Shown here piece by piece: positions 5,854-10,225 of a stretch of DNA of 10,225 bases (the stretch's first letter is position 1; every line of letters begins with the position of its first letter). The notes beneath the pieces were generated by a model that made no database searches, was not told where the DNA came from, and saw nothing but the letters and a program-made list of their open reading frames with translations. Both the position numbers and the translations under genes were made by a program. Source of the stretch: Phycisphaerales bacterium (lineage in GTDB: Bacteria > Planctomycetota > Phycisphaerae > Phycisphaerales > SM1A02); contig SLDM01000449.1 of NCBI GenBank assembly GCA_007125255.1, positions 1-10,225 on the forward strand, in the 5' to 3' direction.

Positions 5854-6579
5854 ATGGCTGCTCTTCTCCGCGGAATTCTGGTCACCGCCATCGCCGCGGG
5901 CGTCGTTCTCTTCATCTTCCTGCGCCTCTCGATCGATCAGCGCCAGAAGGCCCTGGAGGAGATCGAAGCGCTCAACCAGGAGCTCGAACAGCGCATCGCC
6001 CAGCGGGAAGCGATGCTCGATCGGCTCAGCCGCTCCCGCCGCCTGGCCCATATCGAGGTCATCGACCAGGCCATCGACGCGGCGGGCGAGCCGTTGGAAA
6101 CGACGATTGAGTTCATTGAACTGAACGAGGACGGCCGGGAAATCGCCCGGCAGCGGATCACCGTCCCGGGTGCGACGATCTACGTGGATGCCTGGACGGT
6201 CAAGTTCGATCACCATCAAGTGGCCGAAGGCCACCCCATGCACGGCCGAACGCTGGTGCTGCTGCGCCGGATCTTCTCCGATTCACTCGCGCCGCGCGAC
6301 GGGATCGAACTCGATACTCCCGGCGCGATTCCGCCCGGCTACACCGCTTCGGACGTCAGCCGGTACGAGCAGGGTTTGTGGGAACAGTTCTGGCAGATCG
6401 CGACCGACAGCACGATCGCCCGCGCGATGGGCGTGCGGGTGGCGCAGGGCGAAGCGGTCTACAAGCCGGTCGAGAAGGGCGATCAGTACGAGTTGATCGT
6501 CGACGCCGCCGGCGGGATCAGTCTCATGCCGCTCGATCGCGCCGCGCCGAGCGCGTTAGGATCAGCGGGGCATGAGTAA
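5854..6579 (+). CDS. Membrane-anchored coiled-coil protein of unknown function
   Basis: I recognise no named family. From ATG 5854 (gagg nine bases upstream) the protein has 241 residues. One transmembrane helix lies near the N-terminus (about 5-24, LRGILVTAIAAGVVLFIFLR). A charged coiled coil follows (about 27-63, with 'ALEEIEALNQELEQRIAQRE'), then an extracytoplasmic mixed alpha/beta domain (65-241). That domain contains 'ETTIEFIELNEDGREI', 'LLRRIFSDSLAPRDGIELD', 'PGAIPPGY' and a late 'GVRVAQGEAVYKPVEKGDQY' segment. The anchor, coiled coil and outer domain suggest an envelope protein that may oligomerise. An ATG at 5797 would add 19 residues, but they lack protein character and the ribosome binding site favours 5854. 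The stop overlaps the uracil-DNA glycosylase start by eight bases, which suggests co-transcription, although a glycosylase has no obvious link to an envelope protein. Confidence 0.8.
   Translation: MAALLRGILVTAIAAGVVLFIFLRLSIDQRQKALEEIEALNQELEQRIAQREAMLDRLSRSRRLAHIEVIDQAIDAAGEPLETTIEFIELNEDGREIARQRITVPGATIYVDAWTVKFDHHQVAEGHPMHGRTLVLLRRIFSDSLAPRDGIELDTPGAIPPGYTASDVSRYEQGLWEQFWQIATDSTIARAMGVRVAQGEAVYKPVEKGDQYELIVDAAGGISLMPLDRAAPSALGSAGHE
6557..6562 (+). promoter_or_regulatory. Possible -10 hexamer for the glycosylase gene (leaderless position)
   Basis: TAGGAT, within gcgttaggat, matches the -10 consensus at four of six positions and ends nine bases before ATG 6572, inside the end of the preceding gene. 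I see no clear Shine-Dalgarno for this ATG. An internal promoter producing a leaderless message is possible; simple read-through is the alternative. Confidence 0.32.
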
Positions 6580-7270
6580 CAGACGATTCGCCGCCTCGAC
6601 GCTGAAGGTCCTCCAGGAACAGATTCCGCAGTGCACGCGCTGTCCGGAGCTGCGCGATTACCTCGACGAGGTCGGCCGGACCCGGCGCCGCGCGTACGCC
6701 GACTGGACGTACTGGGCCAGGCCCGTGCCCGGCTTCGGGGATGCCGGCGCCCGGATCATGATCGTCGGCCTCGCGCCGGCAGCGCACGGAGCGAACCGGA
6801 CCGGGCGCATGTTTACCGGTGACCGCTCGGGGGACTTTCTTTATGCCGGTCTCTACCGCGCGGGGCTGGCGAATCAGGCCGAAGCCGTTTCGCGCCGTGA
6901 CGGATTGAAACTCTCGAACGTGTACATCACCGCATCCCTGCGCTGCGCCCCGCCGGCGAACAAGCCCTCCGCCGCGCAGCTTCGGCGCTGCCGGCCCTAT
7001 CTTCTCGAGGAGATCACCGCCATGGCGCCGCGGGTGCTGCTCTGCCTTGGCGGCATCGGCTGGAACGCCGCGCTGACGGCCCTGCGGGAGCTGGAGCGGC
7101 CGGTCCCCTCCCCGAAGCCGAAGTTCGGCCACGGCACCGAATGCCTGATCGAGCCGATGACCCTGCTCGGCTGCTACCACGTCAGCCAGCAGAACACCTT
7201 CACCGGCCGGCTGACCGAAGCGATGCTGGATGACGTGCTCGAACGCGCGATCTCGCTCGCGAGCCGCTGA
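6572..7270 (+). CDS. udgB: Family 5 uracil-DNA glycosylase (UdgB), iron-sulphur type
   Basis: This 232-residue enzyme removes uracil, and in this family often hypoxanthine or other damaged bases, from DNA to start base-excision repair. Motif 1, 'GLAPAAHGANRTGRMFTGD' (66-84), is the hallmark of the UdgB (family 5) branch, which lacks the catalytic Asp/Asn of families 1 and 4 at the usual position. Motif 2 is 'HVSQQNTFTGRL' (203-214). Four cysteines fit the 4Fe-4S ligand pattern: C21 and C24 in 'CTRC', C125 in 'SLRCAPP' and C140 in 'LRRCRPY'. The length matches the family. ATG 6572 overlaps the upstream gene by eight bases and is the only good start before the first cysteine pair. IlvE follows 51 bp later. 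Deamination repair is a plausible need in a GC-rich genome. Confidence 0.93.
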   Translation: MSNRRFAASTLKVLQEQIPQCTRCPELRDYLDEVGRTRRRAYADWTYWARPVPGFGDAGARIMIVGLAPAAHGANRTGRMFTGDRSGDFLYAGLYRAGLANQAEAVSRRDGLKLSNVYITASLRCAPPANKPSAAQLRRCRPYLLEEITAMAPRVLLCLGGIGWNAALTALRELERPVPSPKPKFGHGTECLIEPMTLLGCYHVSQQNTFTGRLTEAMLDDVLERAISLASR

Positions 7271-7308
7271 ACCGTTTCCGGCCGGCCGAGACCGATCCGG
7301 ATGCGCGG

Positions 7309-7314
7309 TACACT
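7309..7314 (+). promoter_or_regulatory. Possible -10 hexamer for ilvE (leaderless position)
   Basis: TACACT, within gcggtacacttcccgcc, matches the -10 consensus at four of six positions and ends seven bases before ATG 7322. No Shine-Dalgarno-like sequence lies before that ATG, which fits a leaderless message. No good -35 is visible. There is also no room for an attenuator in the 51-bp gap. Confidence 0.38.
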
Positions 7315-7321
7315 TCCCGCC

Positions 7322-8194
7322 ATGAAGAAAGTCTGGCTCAACGGCAAACTGGTGGATCAGGATCAAGCAACCGTCTCGGTCTTCGATCATGGACTGCTGT
7401 ACGGCGACGGATGCTTTGAAGGCATCCGGATGTACAACGGGCGCATTCTCAAACTCGGCGCTCATCTTCGCCGCATGTACCAGTCCGCGGAAAAGATCCG
7501 CCTCAAGCCCGCGTACGACCCGGAGTCGATCGATCGCGCCATCCGGGAGACGATCGCCGCCAATGGCCTGAACGATGCGTACATCCGGTTGATCTTCACC
7601 CGCGGCGCGGGCACGCTTGGCCTGCATCCTTTCCGTTGCCCGACGCCCGGCACGATCATCATCGCCGACACGATTCAGCTTTACCCCGAAGAGTTGTACG
7701 AGAACGGCATGAAGGTCGTCGTGGCGGAGCGACCGCGCATTCCGATTCGCTGCCTCGACCCGTCGGTCAAGTCGCTGAACTATCTCAACAACATCATGGC
7801 GAAGATCGAAGCGATCGACGCGGAGGTGCTCGAAGCAATCATGCTGAACATCGACGGCCAGGTCGCGGAATGTACCGGCGACAATATCTTCCTCGTCCGG
7901 GACGGCCGCATCACCACCCCGCCGCGCGAAGCGGGTATTCTGATGGGGATCACGCGCCAGTTCGTGATGGACGAGATTGCGCCGGCGTGCGGCCATGTCG
8001 TGGACGAAGAGCTCTTTCCACTCGAAACCCTGCTGGAAGCCGATGAGGTCTTCCTGACCGGGACGGCGGCGGAGATCATCGGCGTCAGCCAGGTCGATGA
8101 GCACACGATCGGCAACGGACAGGTCGGGCCGATCACCCGGCAGCTCATCCAGGAATTTCGGAACCAGACGGCGGAAAACGCGCCGGAAGACTGA
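7322..8194 (+). CDS. ilvE: Branched-chain amino acid aminotransferase (PLP fold type IV)
   Basis: IlvE transfers an amino group between glutamate/2-oxoglutarate and leucine, isoleucine or valine, the last step of their synthesis and the first of their breakdown, in the cytoplasm. The 290-residue protein shows the family features in order. 'VSVFDHGLLYGDGCFEGIR' (18-36) is followed by 'YIRLIFTRGAGTLGL' (87-101). The PLP-binding lysine is K150 in 'DPSVKSLNYLNN'. 'GQVAECTGDNIFLV' (179-192) carries the E183 of the ExxxxN cofactor motif. 'GILMGITRQ' (205-213), 'EVFLTGTAAEIIGV' (242-255) and the terminal 'IGNGQVGPITRQL' (263-275) complete the pattern. The combination 'CFEGIRMYNGRI' with 'GTAAEIIGV' favours the branched-chain enzyme over D-amino acid transaminase or aminodeoxychorismate lyase. 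ATG 7322 was preferred to the in-frame ATG 7301 because 'MKKVWLNGKLV' is the typical N-terminus. Confidence 0.93.
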   Translation: MKKVWLNGKLVDQDQATVSVFDHGLLYGDGCFEGIRMYNGRILKLGAHLRRMYQSAEKIRLKPAYDPESIDRAIRETIAANGLNDAYIRLIFTRGAGTLGLHPFRCPTPGTIIIADTIQLYPEELYENGMKVVVAERPRIPIRCLDPSVKSLNYLNNIMAKIEAIDAEVLEAIMLNIDGQVAECTGDNIFLVRDGRITTPPREAGILMGITRQFVMDEIAPACGHVVDEELFPLETLLEADEVFLTGTAAEIIGVSQVDEHTIGNGQVGPITRQLIQEFRNQTAENAPED

Positions 8195-8234
8195 TCATTC
8201 CCGTTCGATCGTGGCAACTCTCTTGTGGGGCACC

Positions 8235-9701
8235 ATGCGCTGCCAGCAATGTGACTACTCTCTCTGGAACCTGACGGCTCGCGCGTGCCCGGAGTGTGGG
8301 ACGGACTTCAAGCCGAGTCAGTACACCTTCGCCCCTGACAAGGTCTGCTTCTGCTGCCCGCACTGTCAGCAGACGTATTTCGGTCAGGATGCGCAGGGCC
8401 ACCTGCAGCCGCCGACGTTCGACTGCGTCCAGTGCGGGCAGCAGATCCACATGGATGAGATGGTGCTGCGACCCGCGCCGGGCGCGAGCGATGCCGAAAC
8501 CATGCCGCCACTGCTGCCGTGGGCCGACCGCAAGGGCCGCTGGATCAGCGACTGGTGGCGAACGTGCTGGATGGCGATGATTCGACCGCACGTCCTCGGC
8601 GACCGAGTGCTCAGATATGGCGCGAAACCGCGTGCGCTGTCATTCTTCAGCGTGACCCAGACGGCGGTCTACGGGGTGGTTCTCTCGATGTTCTTCGTTC
8701 TGATGGTGTCCATGATGACCCTGATGGGGGTTGGCATGGGCGCCGGCATGGGCATTGGAGGCGTCCTCTTCGTCACCCTGTTCTTTGTACTCTACCTGGT
8801 AGCGGCGCTTGTCTTCACATGGATTTACACCATGATCTGGGCGCTCACCGCCCATCTGATCCTGAAGTTGACGGGCCCGATCGCCAGGCCGTTGGGCCAC
8901 ACGATGAATCTGGCGTACTACAGTTCCGGCGCGAACATCGTGACCGTCGTGCCATGCTTCGGCATGTACTTCGGCTGGATCTGGTGGCTCGTCAGCGCCA
9001 TCATCATGATGCGTGTCGGACAACAGGTCGCGGTGTGGCGGGCGGTTCTGGCGGGACTCGCCCTTCCCCTGCTCGTACTCGCGGGCATGATCGCTCTCTA
9101 CAGCGGCGCGTTCGCCGTGAACGCGTTTCAGCCGGGGATCACGACGCTGTCCGGCGTGCAGATGCCGCCCGAACACGCGGCGCGCATGATGAACCAGCAA
9201 CTTCAGAGCTACGCGATTCAAAACCGGAACGAACTGCCCGATCATGCGGCACGTCTGCTCGTGGACGGACGGGTGATGCCCGAGTTCTTTCTTCCGCGCG
9301 GCAGCGCGCATCAGGCATCTGATGTTCAGGTTGCCGGTTACTCGCTGGAGGTCATGCGCGCCCTGTCACCGGAAGAGCAGGGTGCCGCCGCCGATCTGGC
9401 GGCAGCACAACTGCCCGCAGATGTCATCGCGCACCGGCTCGGCGCATTCGTCTTTACCTACCACGGAATCAATCCGGCCGACGCCGATGGCGATCTCTGG
9501 CTGGCGGTCCTCGTCGACGGGGATCCGGATTCGGTCCACCTGCTCCTGCGCGACGGCCGGACGCGCGCGATGAGCCGGGATGAGTTCGAGGACCGTCTGC
9601 GTGATCAGAATCGACTGCGGCAAAGGCACGAGTTGCCCGCACTGGACGATCCGCGCGACGTGACCCACGAGCGTCCGATGCGCGCCGGGAAGGAAGCGTG
9701 A
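8235..9701 (+). CDS. Zinc-ribbon, Yip1-like multi-pass membrane protein with a pilin-like C-terminal domain
   Basis: The function of this 488-residue protein is not known. Two cysteine clusters open it. The first is C3xxC6...C18xxC21 (MRCQQC...CPECG), a zinc ribbon typical of planctomycete membrane proteins. The second is C41xxC44...C64xxC67 (CPHC...CVQC). After a linker come four or five hydrophobic helices: about 145-163, 177-205 (perhaps two), 235-260 and 268-290. A Gly/Met-rich turn (GVGMGAGMGIGG, 165-176) lies between the first two. The membrane part resembles Yip1-family proteins. Residues 310-488 are soluble: 'MNQQLQSYAIQNRNELPDHA' recalls the start of type II secretion/pilin-like globular domains, and 'PDSVHLLLRDGRTRAMSRDEF' recalls the strand ending those domains in planctomycetes. 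The start was set at ATG 8235 because the zinc ribbon begins there. It follows ilvE by 40 bp and may share its transcript. Confidence 0.78.
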   Translation: MRCQQCDYSLWNLTARACPECGTDFKPSQYTFAPDKVCFCCPHCQQTYFGQDAQGHLQPPTFDCVQCGQQIHMDEMVLRPAPGASDAETMPPLLPWADRKGRWISDWWRTCWMAMIRPHVLGDRVLRYGAKPRALSFFSVTQTAVYGVVLSMFFVLMVSMMTLMGVGMGAGMGIGGVLFVTLFFVLYLVAALVFTWIYTMIWALTAHLILKLTGPIARPLGHTMNLAYYSSGANIVTVVPCFGMYFGWIWWLVSAIIMMRVGQQVAVWRAVLAGLALPLLVLAGMIALYSGAFAVNAFQPGITTLSGVQMPPEHAARMMNQQLQSYAIQNRNELPDHAARLLVDGRVMPEFFLPRGSAHQASDVQVAGYSLEVMRALSPEEQGAAADLAAAQLPADVIAHRLGAFVFTYHGINPADADGDLWLAVLVDGDPDSVHLLLRDGRTRAMSRDEFEDRLRDQNRLRQRHELPALDDPRDVTHERPMRAGKEA

Positions 9702-9714
9702 CGGTGCGGCGCAT

Positions 9715-10225
9715 TCATCCGGCGGGCAACCGGCACTTCCCCCACGCATCGAGCAGATCGAGCAGATCGAAGACATTGACCTCGCCGCTCACCGTCAGGT
9801 CACCCGGACAGGGAGCGCCCGCACGACAGGGTCCCCAACCCTCGAGCAGGATCAGCAGGTCGAAGATGTCGACCTGTCCGTCACGGGTCAGATCGGCCGG
9901 ACACCCTTCCGGAGGAAGATCGAAGCATCCCCAGCGGGCCACCCGGCCGGCGGGGTGACCACCGGCCATCGTGAACTGGCCGCCGACGTACAGCCATCGC
10001 TCATCCTCACCCTGCACGCTGAGAAGCGAGCGAACGTGTTCGCCGCGGCCGGTGGTGCCGCTCCCGAGCGGTTGCCACTCGGATCGTGACCAGCGGGCAA
10101 TGGAGTTGACCGGCCGCCCTCCCGCCTGGGAAAAATTTCCGCCCACGTAGAGCCGGGGGCTCCGGGAGCCCTCCGGTCCGCCATCGATAGCGGCGAGCGC
10201 GCGGACCGTGTCGTTCGTCCCCCCG
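9715..10225 (-). CDS. Secreted repeat protein with C-terminal EF-hand/dockerin-like tail, 5' end missing
   Basis: The frame is open from the right edge to a TGA at 9715-9717, giving 169 visible residues. The first part has two beta-propeller-like repeats about 53 residues apart, 'LYVGGNFSQAGGRPVNSIAR' and 'LYVGGQFTMAGGHPAGRVAR', each followed by W. More repeats probably lie outside the window. The tail has two 26-residue cysteine-bounded modules (9826-9903 and 9733-9810). The first is 'DLTRDGQVDIFD' plus 'LLILLEGWG', with acidic ligands fitting an EF-hand calcium loop. The second, 'DLTVSGEVNVFD' plus 'LLDLLDAWG', has Ser instead of Asp at loop position 5. Such paired modules end many exported Phycisphaerae proteins and may serve calcium binding, surface retention or sorting; the role is not settled. 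The cysteines suggest an extracytoplasmic location. The gene converges on the zinc-ribbon gene with 13 bp between stops. Confidence 0.82.
   Translation of the reverse strand, partial: GGTNDTVRALAAIDGGPEGSRSPRLYVGGNFSQAGGRPVNSIARWSRSEWQPLGSGTTGRGEHVRSLLSVQGEDERWLYVGGQFTMAGGHPAGRVARWGCFDLPPEGCPADLTRDGQVDIFDLLILLEGWGPCRAGAPCPGDLTVSGEVNVFDLLDLLDAWGKCRLPAG
9748..9774. repeat. 9-bp tandem repeat inside the dockerin-like coding sequence
   Basis: atcgagcag occurs twice (9748-9756, 9757-9765), followed by the related atcgaagac (9766-9774). On the minus strand it encodes the repeated 'FDLLDLLDA' helix, so it reflects protein-level repetition. It is a possible slippage site that would keep the frame. 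Confidence 0.6.

Noticed and set aside
7178..7207. Loss of proline in UdgB motif 2 (HVS in place of HPS)
   Set aside because: Uracil-DNA glycosylase superfamily motifs are often HPS, but I recall 'HVSQQNTFTG' from other family 5 members, so this is probably normal variation and not a lesion.
7271..7321. Attenuator or leader peptide for ilvE
   Set aside because: The gap is only 51 bp, with no run of Leu/Ile/Val codons and no terminator/antiterminator pair.
6524..8104. Minus-strand open frame of 526 codons
   Set aside because: It runs antisense to the udgB and ilvE genes, both of which carry unmistakable family motifs. Its translation shows no fold-like pattern.

Overview
The window is a GC-rich chromosomal segment that most resembles a planctomycete, probably of the class Phycisphaerae. 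Three things point there. A secreted protein at the right edge ends in paired EF-hand/dockerin-like repeats of the 'VDIFDLLILLEGWG' type. A zinc-ribbon membrane protein begins 'MRCQQCDYSLWNL...CPECG'. The intergenic spaces carry purine-rich 'cggagg'-type repeats. This assignment rests on recalled sequence style, not on a search. I see no RNA gene, CRISPR array, transposase, phage gene or integrase.

Layout, left to right. (1) The 3' end of a probable membrane-anchored NTF2-like protein (1-449, +). (2) A 269-bp repeat-rich gap (450-718) with 8-bp tandem repeats, a dyad and a degenerate 14-bp tandem array. (3) A MacB/FtsX-type ABC transporter permease on the minus strand (719-2050) with no ATPase gene next to it. 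(4) A divergent small unknown gene with a strong ribosome binding site (2181-2492, +). (5) A 378-bp gene-free stretch (2493-2870) with a pair of inverted purine-rich repeats and a GC-rich hairpin. (6) A large exported protein on the minus strand (2871-5756), laid out like a carbohydrate-active enzyme but lacking an obvious acid/base glutamate. (7) A plus-strand run, 5854-9701: a membrane-anchored coiled-coil protein, a family 5 uracil-DNA glycosylase (UdgB) overlapping it by 8 nt, a branched-chain aminotransferase (IlvE) 51 nt later, and a zinc-ribbon/Yip1-like protein 40 nt after that. (8) The 3' end of a secreted repeat protein with a dockerin-like tail on the minus strand (9715 to the window edge), converging on the run with 13 bp between stops.

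The genes do not form one obvious pathway. DNA repair, amino-acid metabolism, an efflux-type permease, envelope proteins and exported proteins sit side by side, as in ordinary planctomycete chromosomes with few long operons. The most interesting points are modest: the large exported protein with a possibly non-catalytic barrel; a zinc-ribbon/Yip1/pilin-like domain combination; the intergenic repeats, which I cannot assign to a known element; and -10-like hexamers placed so close to three start codons that those mRNAs could be leaderless. I found no convincing new multi-gene system.
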